Below the pieces are notes generated by a model. The model was not told where the DNA came from and did no database searches. It saw only the letters and a list, made by a program, of their open reading frames with translations. This document shows, piece by piece, positions 1 through 8,133 of a stretch of DNA of 63,640 nucleotides. A program made the translations under genes and the position numbers. Positions within the stretch are counted from its first letter, which is position 1. Every line of letters starts with the position of its first letter. Origin of the DNA: CAZDSS01 sp964508185 (GTDB taxonomy: Bacteria; Pseudomonadota; Alphaproteobacteria; Sphingomonadales; Govanellaceae); assembly GCA_964508185.1 (NCBI GenBank), contig CAZDSS010000003.1, positions 1 through 63,640 of the forward strand, in the 5' to 3' direction.

Positions 1-149
1 TACCAGGCCGCCCGGTCCTTCACCGAACCGCCGGGATTGAGGAATTCGGCCTTGCCGTAGATGTCGCAGCCGGTAATTTCCGAAGCGCGGCGCAGGCGGA
101 TGAGCGGGGTGTTGCCAATGCTGTCTATGAAGCCGGTCTTGACGTCCAT
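1..149 (-). CDS. cysK: Cysteine synthase family protein (N-terminal part)
   Basis: Reading the minus strand from the ATG at 149 gives MDVKTGFIDSIGNTPLIRL, then AEFLNPGGSVKDR, and runs off the left edge of the window. The IGNTPL opening and the NPGGSVKDR segment, whose Lys binds pyridoxal phosphate, are hallmarks of the fold-type II O-acetylserine sulfhydrylase family. These enzymes make L-cysteine from O-acetylserine and sulfide in the cytoplasm. Only about 49 residues are present, so a close relative such as cystathionine beta-synthase cannot be fully excluded. It is divergent from queF; the 81 bp between them carry both start regions. Confidence 0.85.
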   Translation of the reverse strand, partial: MDVKTGFIDSIGNTPLIRLRRASEITGCDIYGKAEFLNPGGSVKDRAAW

Positions 150-230
150 GATATGATCGTTGACCTATGTTCCAGAGAAATGCCGTGGTGTTTCACCCCC
201 GTGTTAACCCGATGTGAGTAAGCGCGCAAG

Positions 231-695
231 ATGAGCAAGGAAATATACCAGGGACTGTCGCAGCTCGGCGGCAGCGGAAAGATCCCCGAAAGCCCCGATC
301 AGGCGGTCCTGGAGACGGTGCCCAATCCCCATCCCGGCACCCGCTATCTGGTGCGCTTCACCTGCCCGGAATTCACCAGCCTGTGCCCGGTGACCGGCCA
401 GCCCGACTTCGCCCATCTGGTGATCGACTACGTGCCGAAGGACCGGCTGGTCGAAAGCAAGTCCCTGAAACTCTATCTCCATTCCTTCCGCAATCATGCG
501 GGCTTCCATGAAGCCTGCACGGTGGAGATCGGCAAGCGGCTGGTGGAGGCGCTGGATCCCGAATGGCTCAGGATCGGCGGCTACTGGTATCCGCGCGGCG
601 GGATCCCCATCGACGTGTTCTACATGACGGGCGAGCAGCCGAAGGACATCTGGATCCCCGACCAGGGCGTGCAGCCCTACCGCGGCCGGGGCTGA
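231..695 (+). CDS. queF: NADPH-dependent 7-cyano-7-deazaguanine reductase QueF
   Basis: This protein reduces preQ0 to preQ1 in queuosine tRNA modification. It is 154 aa, the length of the single-domain (unimodular) QueF class. Cys52 in SLCPVTGQPDF is the nucleophile that forms the thioimide with preQ0, and Asp59 is the expected proton donor. ESKSLKLYLHSF (75-86) is the QueF signature that binds NADPH and lies at the subunit interface. The gene converges on queE-queC with a gap of only 4 bp, so three steps of queuosine precursor synthesis sit side by side. The start is the ATG at 231; no strong ribosome binding site is visible. Identification is secure. Confidence 0.96.
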   Translation: MSKEIYQGLSQLGGSGKIPESPDQAVLETVPNPHPGTRYLVRFTCPEFTSLCPVTGQPDFAHLVIDYVPKDRLVESKSLKLYLHSFRNHAGFHEACTVEIGKRLVEALDPEWLRIGGYWYPRGGIPIDVFYMTGEQPKDIWIPDQGVQPYRGRG

Positions 696-699
696 GCGG

Positions 700-1347
700 T
701 CACGGAATGTCCAGGATCTTGTGGGTCTGAAGCCCGAGCCGCCATTGCGGATGCTCGAGGCAATAGGCAAGCGCCGCCTGGGTGTTGCGCGCGCGCACCT
801 CGGCGGCATCAGGCCCGCGGCCGTCCATGGGCTGCAGGAAGAAGTGGCGGAAATCGAGCCCGGCGAAGCGTTCCGGCATGGCATCCTCCTGCGGGAACAC
901 CAGCTTCAGCTCGTCGCCCGAGGTCTGGACGAGGGGCGCCGTGGATTTGGGACTGATGCAGATCCAGTCGATCCCCGGCGGGGCGGGGAGGGTGCCGTTG
1001 GATTCAATGGCGATCTCGAAGCCCGCGGCATGGAAGGCGTCGATCAGGGCCGCGTCCAGCTGCAGCAGCGGCTCGCCCCCGGTGCAGACCACATAGGGCT
1101 TGCCGCCGCCGGGCCAGAGGCGCATGGCCGCCGCCGCCAGGTCCTCCGCCGTCCTGAACTTGCCGCCGCCGGGGCCGTCGGTGCCGACGAAATCGGTGTC
1201 GCAAAAACGGCAGACGGCCTGCTCCCGGTCCGCCTCGCGCCCGGTCCACAGGTTGCAGCCGGCGAAGCGGCAGAACACGGCCGGGCGGCCCGCCTGGGCG
1301 CCTTCGCCCTGCAGGGTGTAGAACAGTTCCTTCACCGCATAGGTCAT
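700..1347 (-). CDS. queE: 7-carboxy-7-deazaguanine synthase QueE (radical SAM)
   Basis: This radical SAM enzyme converts 6-carboxytetrahydropterin to 7-carboxy-7-deazaguanine in preQ0 synthesis. It is 215 aa. Cys31, Cys46 and Cys49 form a CX14CX2C cluster motif, the known QueE variant of the usual CX3CX2C. GEGAQAGRPAVF precedes it and CTGGEPLL follows as the SAM-binding GGE motif. A longer open frame begins at 1419, but the ATG at 1347 overlaps the queC stop codon as ATGA and the protein then starts with the conserved YAVKELFYTLQGEG segment, so I use 1347. It is translationally coupled downstream of queC. Confidence 0.95.
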   Translation of the reverse strand: MTYAVKELFYTLQGEGAQAGRPAVFCRFAGCNLWTGREADREQAVCRFCDTDFVGTDGPGGGKFRTAEDLAAAAMRLWPGGGKPYVVCTGGEPLLQLDAALIDAFHAAGFEIAIESNGTLPAPPGIDWICISPKSTAPLVQTSGDELKLVFPQEDAMPERFAGLDFRHFFLQPMDGRGPDAAEVRARNTQAALAYCLEHPQWRLGLQTHKILDIP

Positions 1348-2030
1348 GAACGGTATCGCGTGGGATCGGGGGCGCCGGCGGCCTCGAAGCCGCGCCTGCG
1401 GAGCTGACAGGAATCGCATTCGCCGCAGGCAGCGCCCGTTTCATCCGGATCATAGCAGCTGACGGTGAACCCGTAATCAACGCCGAGCTCGAGGCCGCGC
1501 CGGATGATCTCGGCCTTGGTGAGATTGATGAGCGGCGTTTCGATCACAAGCCGTTCGGGCCCCGCGACCCAGCGGCGGGTCGCGAGATTGGCCATGGCTT
1601 GGAACGCCTCGATATATTCCGGGCGGCAGTCGGGATAGCCGCTGTAATCGACGGCATTGACGCCGATGAAGATGTGGTTCGCTTCCCGCACCTCCGCATA
1701 GGCGAGGGCGTAGGAGAGGAAGATGGTATTCCGCGCAGGCACATAGGTGACGGGGATCTCGCCCGCCATGTCCTCGACCGAGCGGCCCTTGGGAACCGCG
1801 ATGTCGTCGGTCAGGGCCGAGCCGCCGAAAAGGCGAAGGTCGATCCTCGCGATCTTGTGCTCCCGCGCGCCGAGGGCCGCCGCCACTTTCCGCGCCGACT
1901 CGAGCTCCACGTCGTGGCGCTGGCCGTAGTCGAAGCTTAATGCATGGCAATCGAAACCAGCGGCGCGGGCGATCGCGAGGCAGGTCGCCGAGTCGAGACC
2001 TCCGCTCAAGAGAACCACGGCATTGGGCAT
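1344..2030 (-). CDS. queC: 7-cyano-7-deazaguanine synthase QueC
   Basis: This ATP-dependent enzyme turns 7-carboxy-7-deazaguanine and ammonia into preQ0, the substrate of the neighbouring QueF. It is 228 aa. SGGLDS (9-14) is the PP-loop that binds ATP. Four cysteines near the C-terminus (192, 202, 205, 208; CYD...CGECDSC) form the zinc site expected for the family. The next gene on the same strand, queE, starts inside its stop codon. I looked for a preQ1 riboswitch in the 155 bp upstream and did not see a convincing one. Confidence 0.96.
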   Translation of the reverse strand: MPNAVVLLSGGLDSATCLAIARAAGFDCHALSFDYGQRHDVELESARKVAAALGAREHKIARIDLRLFGGSALTDDIAVPKGRSVEDMAGEIPVTYVPARNTIFLSYALAYAEVREANHIFIGVNAVDYSGYPDCRPEYIEAFQAMANLATRRWVAGPERLVIETPLINLTKAEIIRRGLELGVDYGFTVSCYDPDETGAACGECDSCQLRRRGFEAAGAPDPTRYRS

Positions 2031-2185
2031 CAGGCATTTCTCCCGTTCATGGGCCGGAGATAGCGGTAATGCGCGCCGTGCGCAACCCGGCCATGCGTAT
2101 TCGCCAGGTGAATGTTGCGCTGCGACATCCTACATAGAAAGATGGTGCGCTTTTTTTCCAGCGATTCGAGGAAAGAGGTGTAGTG

Positions 2186-2818
2186 ATGCCTTTGCCGATC
2201 CCGCCCGTGGAGCGCGAGAAGTTCCATACCCGCAGCATCCGCTGCGAAGGCTATGCCCGCGCCGACGGGCTGTGGGACATCGAAGCCCATATGACGGACG
2301 TCAAGTCATACGTCTTCAGGAACAGCTGGCGTGGTGAAATCCCCGTTGGCGAGCCCATTCACGAGATGTGGCTGCGCCTTACGGTGGACGACCGGATGGA
2401 GATCCGCGACGTGGAGGCGGTCACCGACAACAGCCCGTTCGAGATGTGCCCGCGCATCACCCCCAACTTCAAGCGGCTCATCGGCCTGCGGATCGGCCCC
2501 GGCTGGAATCGCAAGGTCAAGGAACTTCTGGGCGGCGTTCAGGGTTGTACACATCTGACGGAGCTGCTGGGGCCGCTGGCGACGGTCGCCTTCCAGACAA
2601 TCAATACGGGCGCAAGGCCGCGGCGCGATGCGCGATTCGGCCTGGCGAACCCGGATCACACCTCGGCGGACGACCGCCCCGCGTCTCCCGCGATTCTCGA
2701 TACGTGCCACGCCTGGGCGCGGGAAAGCGAGGTGGTGCGGGAGTTTATGCCCGAACATTACGTGGCGCCGGGTACCCGCGGAAACGCGCAGGACCGCCCG
2801 AAAGGAGATGGAGCTTGA
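2186..2818 (+). CDS. DUF2889 domain-containing protein
   Basis: A 210-aa soluble protein recognisable as DUF2889, a conserved proteobacterial family of unknown function. The core runs from about residue 10 (FHTRSIRCEGYARADGLWDI) through MWLRLTVDDRM and PFEMCPRITPN to GCTHLTELLGPLATVAFQT; the Cys/His pair in GCTHL is strongly conserved in the family. The last 50 residues are polar and variable. A GTG at 2183 precedes the ATG at 2186; GAAAGAGG at 2171-2178 is well placed for the ATG. It is divergent from queC. No signal peptide or membrane segment is seen. Confidence 0.85.
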   Translation: MPLPIPPVEREKFHTRSIRCEGYARADGLWDIEAHMTDVKSYVFRNSWRGEIPVGEPIHEMWLRLTVDDRMEIRDVEAVTDNSPFEMCPRITPNFKRLIGLRIGPGWNRKVKELLGGVQGCTHLTELLGPLATVAFQTINTGARPRRDARFGLANPDHTSADDRPASPAILDTCHAWARESEVVREFMPEHYVAPGTRGNAQDRPKGDGA

Positions 2819-2849
2819 ACAGAGTGCCGTTCAGGAATTATTCACTTCG

Positions 2850-2873
2850 GATGCTATATTTGTGTATAGCATC
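2850..2873. promoter_or_regulatory. Perfect 9-bp inverted repeat upstream of the sensor kinase
   Basis: GATGCTATA (2850-2858), a 6-nt spacer TTTGTG, then TATAGCATC (2865-2873) form a perfect palindrome in a short AT-rich stretch between the DUF2889 stop and the GTG start of the kinase at 2892. It has no T tail, so an operator or mRNA hairpin is likelier than a terminator. TATATT and TATAGC inside it could serve as -10 elements. Binding protein unknown. Confidence 0.5.
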
Positions 2874-2891
2874 AAAGAGAGACATGCCCCA

Positions 2892-3866
2892 GTGAGCTTC
2901 AGCACAGCGCTTCCCGCCACCGCCTGGCTTGCCGCCATCGTGGAGTCGTCCAGCGACGCCATCATCAGCAAGACCCTGGATGGCATCATCACCAGTTGGA
3001 ACGGCGCCGCGGAGAGCCTGTTTGGATACAGGGCCGACGAGGTGATCGGCTGTCACATTTCCATTCTTGCCGCCCCCGGCAAGGAGCAGGAGATGGCGTC
3101 GATCATTGAGCGGATCCGGCGCAACGAGCGCGTGCAGCCCTACGAGACCAAGAGACGGCGGAAGGACGGCAGCCTCATTCACGTCTCGCTCACCGTCTCC
3201 CCGATCCTTGACGAGGCGGGCCATGTGGTGGGCGCGTCGAAGATCGCGCGCGACATCACCGAGCGCAAGAAGCACGAGGAGCGCCTGCAGCTTCTGACGA
3301 GCGAGCTCGATCACCGCGCCAAGAACGTGCTGGCGGTCGCCCAGGCCATGCTGCGCCTGACGCGGGCCGACAATATCGACCAGTACATGACGGCCGTCGA
3401 AGGCCGCATCGGGGCGCTTGCACGGATCCACACCCAGGTCGCCGAAAACCGCTGGGACGGCGCGGAACTCGGCGATCTTCTGCATCAGGGCCTCGCGCCC
3501 TTCCGCTGCGACGAGCAGAGGTTTTGCACCTGCGGCACCCGCGCCTTCCTGACCCCGGCCGCGGCGCAGACCATCGGCATTCTCGTCCATGAGCTTGCAA
3601 CCAACGCGGTCAAGCACGGGGCGTTGTCCAGCGACGGGGGCTGCGTCCAGGTATCCTGGACCCGCGACGAGGAGGGCAACCTCACCCTGCGCTGGAAGGA
3701 GCACGGCGGCCCGCCCGTCGCGCGGCCCGATCGCCTCAGCTTCGGCATGCGGGTGATCGAGCGCAACGTGCCCGACCAGCTCGGCGGCCGCTCCAATGTG
3801 GACTGGGAGCCGGACGGGCTCCTGTATACCTTCACCATTCCCGCCAAGTTCATCATCGACCGCTAG
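2892..3866 (+). CDS. PAS domain HWE-family sensor histidine kinase
   Basis: A 324-aa kinase without membrane segments. A PAS domain occupies about 10-130 (IVESSSDAIISKTLDGIITSWN ... IARDITERK, split here as two motifs). The phospho-acceptor is His141 in ELDHRAKNVL. The ATPase domain has the N-box HELATNAVKHG and the WKEHGGP motif that defines the HWE subfamily, often tied in alphaproteobacteria to light, redox or general stress signalling. No response regulator lies nearby. I chose the GTG at 2892 because the PAS domain starts just after it and an AT-rich palindrome precedes it. An in-frame ATG at 2808 abuts AAAGGAG with no spacing and would put that palindrome inside the gene. Confidence 0.85.
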   Translation: MSFSTALPATAWLAAIVESSSDAIISKTLDGIITSWNGAAESLFGYRADEVIGCHISILAAPGKEQEMASIIERIRRNERVQPYETKRRRKDGSLIHVSLTVSPILDEAGHVVGASKIARDITERKKHEERLQLLTSELDHRAKNVLAVAQAMLRLTRADNIDQYMTAVEGRIGALARIHTQVAENRWDGAELGDLLHQGLAPFRCDEQRFCTCGTRAFLTPAAAQTIGILVHELATNAVKHGALSSDGGCVQVSWTRDEEGNLTLRWKEHGGPPVARPDRLSFGMRVIERNVPDQLGGRSNVDWEPDGLLYTFTIPAKFIIDR

Positions 3867-3898
3867 GGGCGCGCGACTTCGTGCATTGAGTCCAGCCG

Positions 3899-4096
3899 AT
3901 GCAGAAGTTCCTTGTGATTGCCGGGCTCATCCTCCTGTGCGCGGGCCTATTCTGGCCGTGGCTCAAGCGGCTGCCCTTCGGCCGCCTGCCCGGCGACATT
4001 GTCGTCCAGCAGGCGAATACCAGCTTCTATTTTCCGATCACCACCTGCATACTGGTGAGCGTCGTCCTGAGCCTGCTGTTCTGGATCTTTCGCTGA
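3899..4096 (+). CDS. DUF2905 small membrane protein
   Basis: A 65-aa protein with two hydrophobic segments (about 3-20 and 45-62) joined by the conserved RLPFGRLPGDI turn typical of DUF2905. Members are short two-helix inner-membrane proteins of unknown function. It lies 32 bp after the kinase gene on the same strand and may share its transcript. Length and the PGDI motif match the family closely. Confidence 0.85.
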   Translation: MQKFLVIAGLILLCAGLFWPWLKRLPFGRLPGDIVVQQANTSFYFPITTCILVSVVLSLLFWIFR

Positions 4097-4205
4097 CGCA
4101 GCGTCCACCAGTCGTGCGGTTTCGTGCTCCGCTCCCAGCGCCTTTCAACCGCCCGTCAACCTTCATGCTCCCCGCATAGGTGGGGCCGGGCGGGGCAGAA
4201 TTCTC

Positions 4206-4233
4206 TTGACCCGGTCTAATGTATACATAAATT
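4206..4233 (+). promoter_or_regulatory. Promoter with GntR-type TGTATACA operator
   Basis: TTGACC (4206-4211), 16 bp, then TAAATT (4228-4233) gives a plausible sigma-70 promoter for the TonB receptor gene at 4380. The 10-bp palindrome ATGTATACAT (4219-4228) lies between and touches the -10. TGTATACA cores are typical operators of GntR regulators of the FadR/VanR (FCD) class, and one such gene lies at 13989-14663. The same core occurs twice more at 7016-7045. Confidence 0.6.
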
Positions 4234-4379
4234 AGCTTAAGGGGCCTGCAAAAGGATTCGATCGGGGGGGCTGCGAAATCCAAGGGGGCCGGGGGTGCAA
4301 AATCAACAAGTCCGGCAACCGCCAACCGACGGGCCAGCCCCGCTGACGGCTGAGCGGCATTCGTAACAGGGAGGAATAA

Positions 4380-6734
4380 ATGTCCAATTCGGTACTTAAA
4401 AGGATTCTCGCGGGCAGCTCTGCCCTGATGGCGGTTGCGGTCATGGATGCCGCGGCGTTGCAGACGGCTCAGGCGCAGGAGCGCGAGAGCCGCCTGGATT
4501 CGCTCGAGGAAATTCTCGTCACCTCCCGCCGGCGCTCGGAAACCCTGCAGGACGTGCCGATCGCCGTGCAGGCCTTCAATGCCGCGGCCATCGAGCGCGC
4601 CGGCATCGAGCGGCCCGAGGACTTCCTGCAGCTGACGCCCAACGTCCATTTCATCCAGACGACCAACGTCGGCGAAACCCAGGTCCATATCCGCGGCGTC
4701 ATCCAGCCGCGCGATTCCGAGCCGCCTTTCGCCTATGTGGTGGACGGCGTGCTGCTGCCGAACCCCAACGCCTTCAACCAGGAACTGGTGGACATCCAGC
4801 AGATCGAAGTCATCAAGGGCCCCATCGGCTCCATCTACGGCCGCAACGCCATCGGCGGCGCCATCCTGGTCACCACCCAGAAGCCGAGCAACGAGTTCGA
4901 GGGCATGATCAAGGCCGGCTACGAGGTGGAGGGCGAGGAATACAACGTTTCGGGCTATGTCTCGGGCCCGCTCGTCGAGGACAAGCTGTTCGCCCGCATC
5001 ACCGCGGCCTATGTGGACCGTGAGGGCTATTTCGAGAACATCACCCTCAACGAGAAGGAAGACCGCTTCGAGGAAGCGCTGGTGCGCGGCCGCCTCGTCT
5101 GGCAGGCGACGGAAAATCTCGAATTCGACCTCAATGTGGGCTACGGCAAGATCGATGGCCACGCCTTCCACTTCAACGCCCAGATGGCCGGAACGCCCGG
5201 CTTCGAGAACGGCGTCGACATCAACGACACCAGCGTCGTGCATTCGGGCAACGTCCGCTCGCTCAACAATCAGGAGCGCTATGACGCGGCGTTGAAGGCG
5301 GACTGGACGACGGACGCGGGGACCCTCACCCTGAGCCTCGCCTACCATGACCTCAAGGAAGACATGGGCGGGGAGGGCGCCGTGGACCTTGGCCTGTTCG
5401 GGGCCTATCTCGATCCGGCGAGCCAGCTCTTCATCGACCCGGTCCAGTTCTTCATCGATCCCAACCTGTTCGAAGGCTATGGCCCGACGCCGCGCGACGG
5501 CACCCAGTACCAGCAGCGCAACCAGAAGGACAAGAGCGTGGAGCTGCGCTTCACCTCGCCCGACGACCAGGCGCTGCGCTACATCGTCGGCGCCTATTTC
5601 ATCGACTTCGACCGCGAGGTGGTGCTGAACACCGGCGTCGACATGGGCAACGGCATCGTGCTGCGCCAGCCGCTGTCCGACGAGAACAGCGCGAACCCCA
5701 CGAACACGCTCCTCTGGGCCGACAACAAGAACAAGGCCTACGCCCTGTTCGGCCAGCTCGCCTACGACATCCTCGATGACCTCGAAGTTTCGCTGGCGCT
5801 GCGCTGGGACCGCGAGGAGCGCAAGAACATCAACCTGGTGCCGGACGTCACCTCGCCCGCGTCCATTCTCCTCGGCACCCCGACGCCGCTCACCAACTAT
5901 CCGGGCGTGGTGCGCGAGGACAGCTTCGAGGACCTGCAGCCGCGCGTGTCGCTGCGCTATCGCCCGAGCGACGCGTTCACCATCTATGCGAGCTATGGCG
6001 AGGGCTTCCGCTCGGGCGGCTTCAACCCGCTCGGCAGCCGCGACGCCATCATCAATATCGACGGCGTGACCAACACCACGGTGCAGGACTATTTCGGCAA
6101 GGAAACCTCGAAGTCGGCCGAAATCGGGGTCAAGGGCTCGCTCCTCGACCGGCGGCTCAATTTCAACGCCGCGGCCTTCTTCACCAAGGTGGACAACGCC
6201 CACTTCTTCCAGTTCTTCCCGATCTCGCTCGCCCGCGTGATCTCGATCGTCGACAAGAACGAGATCATGGGCTTCGAATTCGACATGACGGCGCGCGTCG
6301 CCCAGGGCCTCGACCTGTTCGGCGGCTTCGGCTACATCGACTCCGAGATCAAGGAGAACCGGGAACTGCCCCAGACCGTGGGCAACACCATGCCGTTCAC
6401 GCCCAAATACAACGTGATCGCGGGCGCCCAGTTTGTCCATCCGCTGAACAACGGTCTCGATCTGGTGGCGCGGGCGGAATATACCCGCACCGGGCCGCTC
6501 TATTTCGACACCCTCAATACGCCGGGCACCAAGCGCGAGGCCATCGACCTCGTGAACGCCCGCATCGGCCTCGAGACCGAGACCTGGAGCGCCACGCTCT
6601 GGGCGCGGAACCTGTTCGACAAGAACTACAACGTGGACGGCGTGGTGCTGGTGGTGCCGGACGTGACTGTGTTCAATTTCGTCACCAAGGGCGCGCCGCG
6701 CACCTGGGGTCTCGATGTGAAATTCCGCTTCTGA
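4380..6734 (+). CDS. TonB-dependent outer-membrane receptor
   Basis: A 784-aa receptor for active import of a substrate across the outer membrane, powered by TonB-ExbBD. A signal peptide covers about 1-36 (cleavage near AQAQE). A TonB-box-like LEEILVTSRR is followed by the plug domain (VPIAVQAF ... VEVIKGP-type segment reading IEVIKGPIGSIYGRNAIGG). A 22-strand barrel follows, ending in Phe (DVKFRF), as outer-membrane barrels do. There is no N-terminal STN signalling domain, so it is not expected to drive a FecI/FecR system. A TGTATACA operator in its promoter and the following lyase/hydantoinase operon with the same sites suggest that it imports the substrate of that pathway. Confidence 0.93.
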   Translation: MSNSVLKRILAGSSALMAVAVMDAAALQTAQAQERESRLDSLEEILVTSRRRSETLQDVPIAVQAFNAAAIERAGIERPEDFLQLTPNVHFIQTTNVGETQVHIRGVIQPRDSEPPFAYVVDGVLLPNPNAFNQELVDIQQIEVIKGPIGSIYGRNAIGGAILVTTQKPSNEFEGMIKAGYEVEGEEYNVSGYVSGPLVEDKLFARITAAYVDREGYFENITLNEKEDRFEEALVRGRLVWQATENLEFDLNVGYGKIDGHAFHFNAQMAGTPGFENGVDINDTSVVHSGNVRSLNNQERYDAALKADWTTDAGTLTLSLAYHDLKEDMGGEGAVDLGLFGAYLDPASQLFIDPVQFFIDPNLFEGYGPTPRDGTQYQQRNQKDKSVELRFTSPDDQALRYIVGAYFIDFDREVVLNTGVDMGNGIVLRQPLSDENSANPTNTLLWADNKNKAYALFGQLAYDILDDLEVSLALRWDREERKNINLVPDVTSPASILLGTPTPLTNYPGVVREDSFEDLQPRVSLRYRPSDAFTIYASYGEGFRSGGFNPLGSRDAIINIDGVTNTTVQDYFGKETSKSAEIGVKGSLLDRRLNFNAAAFFTKVDNAHFFQFFPISLARVISIVDKNEIMGFEFDMTARVAQGLDLFGGFGYIDSEIKENRELPQTVGNTMPFTPKYNVIAGAQFVHPLNNGLDLVARAEYTRTGPLYFDTLNTPGTKREAIDLVNARIGLETETWSATLWARNLFDKNYNVDGVVLVVPDVTVFNFVTKGAPRTWGLDVKFRF

Positions 6735-6760
6735 CACGCGGAGCGGACGGGACTGTTCGG

Positions 6761-6796
6761 GGGGAGGGGTCGTCCTGCGGCGGCCTCTCCCCTTGT
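6761..6796 (+). terminator. Candidate terminator after the TonB receptor gene
   Basis: GGGGAGGGGTCG (6761-6772) can pair with CGGCCTCTCCCC (6781-6792) over 12 positions with two G-U wobbles, leaving an 8-nt loop and a weak TTGTCG tail. It sits 27 bp after the receptor stop. The tail is poor, so efficiency is uncertain. Confidence 0.45.
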
Positions 6797-7015
6797 CGTC
6801 CGGCGGCCATGTTATCGTAGGGCGAACATATGCCCCCGCCGCCCTTTCCGGGGATGAGGCCCATGATAGCATGGCGCGCGCTGGCTGCCGGGGCGCGGAC
6901 GCGGGCTGACATATCATGTGCCGGCGTTCACGGGCGCGGGACAGCAGGGCAGCCGGGTTTCGCGGGGCAGGGGGCTTGGCAAGGGCCGTCGCTCCGGGGC
7001 CGGCGGCTCAAAAAA

Positions 7016-7046
7016 ATGTATACATAAACGCCAAAATTGTATACAG
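7016..7046. promoter_or_regulatory. Tandem TGTATACA operators upstream of the lyase/hydantoinase operon
   Basis: ATGTATACAT (7016-7025) and TTGTATACAG (7037-7046) have centres 21 bp apart, two turns of the helix, so a dimeric regulator could bind cooperatively on one face. They lie in an AT-rich island about 110-140 bp before the ATG at 7157, in an otherwise GC-rich 422-bp gap (6735-7156). The first is identical over 10 bp to the site at 4219-4228. The likely ligand-sensing regulator is the GntR/FCD protein at 13989-14663. Confidence 0.65.
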
Positions 7047-7156
7047 AACCAGAAGGTCTGATGGGCGTTCCGCCAATGGGCATGGTTGCGAGCCGAGGGT
7101 TCGAAATTGCCCGATGCGCGGGGAGTTGTGAGAGTGCTGTTGACGGGAGGTAAGGG

Positions 7157-8086
7157 ATGACGACGCATCCATCCGCCATACGAGCCGTCGAACTGGTGGA
7201 AGTGGGGCCGCGCGACGGCCTGCAGAACGAGCCCGGTTTTGTACCGACCGAGCAGAAGGTGGAGCTCGTCAAGCGGCTCATTGCCGCGGGCGTCCGGCGG
7301 CTCGAGGTTGCAAGCTTCGTTCATCCCGAGCGGGTGCCCCAGATGGCGGACGCCGAGGCGGTGCTGGCGGCGCTGCCGGACCGCAACGACGTCACCTATA
7401 TCGGCCTCGTGCTCAACAAGCGCGGCGCCCTGCGCGCGCTGGAGACCAGGGCCCACGAGCTCGGCACCGTGTGTCTTACGACCGACACCTTCGGCAAGCG
7501 CAACCAGGGGCAGACGTCCGACGAATCCCTCGGCGTCGCCATGGAAATCGTCCGCCTTGCGCGGGACGCCGGGCGGCGTGCGCAGATCACCATTTCCGCG
7601 GCCTTCGGCTGCCCGTTCGAGGGCGAGGTCGATCCGGCCCGCGTGGTCGAGATGGCCAAGCGCGCGGCGGACGCCCAGCCGGTTGAGATCGCGCTCGCCG
7701 ACACCATCGGCGTCGCGGTGCCGCAGCAGGTATTCGAGCTTGTCACCCGGGTGCGGGAGGCGATCGCGCCTCTGCCCGTGCGGGTTCATTTCCACAATAC
7801 GCGCAATACCGGCGTCGCCAATGCCTGGGCGGCGGTGACGGCGGGTGCCGCGACCGTTGATGCTTCCGTCGGCGGCATCGGCGGCTGCCCGTTCGCGCCG
7901 CGCGCCACGGGCAACGTGCCGACGGAAGACGTGCTTTACATGCTCGAGCGTTCCGGGGTTCAGACCAACGTCGCCCTCGACGGGGTGATCGCCACCGCGG
8001 AATGGCTCAGCGGCGTCATGGGGCGGACCTTGCCCGGCATGGTGAGCCGTGCCGGACCCTTTCCGCAAGCGCGCGGGAATGCGTGA
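7157..8086 (+). CDS. Hydroxymethylglutaryl-CoA lyase family protein
   Basis: A 309-aa TIM-barrel aldolase of the HMGL-like family. LVEVGPRDGLQNEPG near the N-terminus carries the metal-binding Asp and the Arg that stabilises the enolate. HFHNTRNTG carries the two metal-binding His, and GGIGGCPFAPRATGN carries the catalytic Cys loop. HMG-CoA lyase splits HMG-CoA into acetyl-CoA and acetoacetate; relatives act on citramalyl-CoA or on other 3-hydroxy-3-methylacyl-CoAs. It is the first gene of an operon with hydantoinase-type subunits, a CoA-transferase and a cysteine hydrolase, so its substrate could be a modified acyl-CoA. GGGAGG precedes the ATG. Confidence 0.9.
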   Translation: MTTHPSAIRAVELVEVGPRDGLQNEPGFVPTEQKVELVKRLIAAGVRRLEVASFVHPERVPQMADAEAVLAALPDRNDVTYIGLVLNKRGALRALETRAHELGTVCLTTDTFGKRNQGQTSDESLGVAMEIVRLARDAGRRAQITISAAFGCPFEGEVDPARVVEMAKRAADAQPVEIALADTIGVAVPQQVFELVTRVREAIAPLPVRVHFHNTRNTGVANAWAAVTAGAATVDASVGGIGGCPFAPRATGNVPTEDVLYMLERSGVQTNVALDGVIATAEWLSGVMGRTLPGMVSRAGPFPQARGNA

Positions 8087-8133
8087 CGATGGTCCGGCTA
8101 GTCCACAGTTTCTTTGAAGGGGAGTGACAGTTC

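Noticed and set aside
2031..2185. preQ1 riboswitch before queC
   Set aside because: The leader on the minus strand shows no small hairpin with the A-rich tail of class I and no class II fold that I could recognise.
3823..3830. TGTATACC as another GntR operator
   Set aside because: It lies inside the kinase coding sequence and lacks the last base of the palindrome.
4038..6917. Open frame of about 959 codons on the minus strand
   Set aside because: Antisense shadow of the TonB receptor gene at 4380-6734; low-complexity Val/Glu/Arg-rich translation without motifs.
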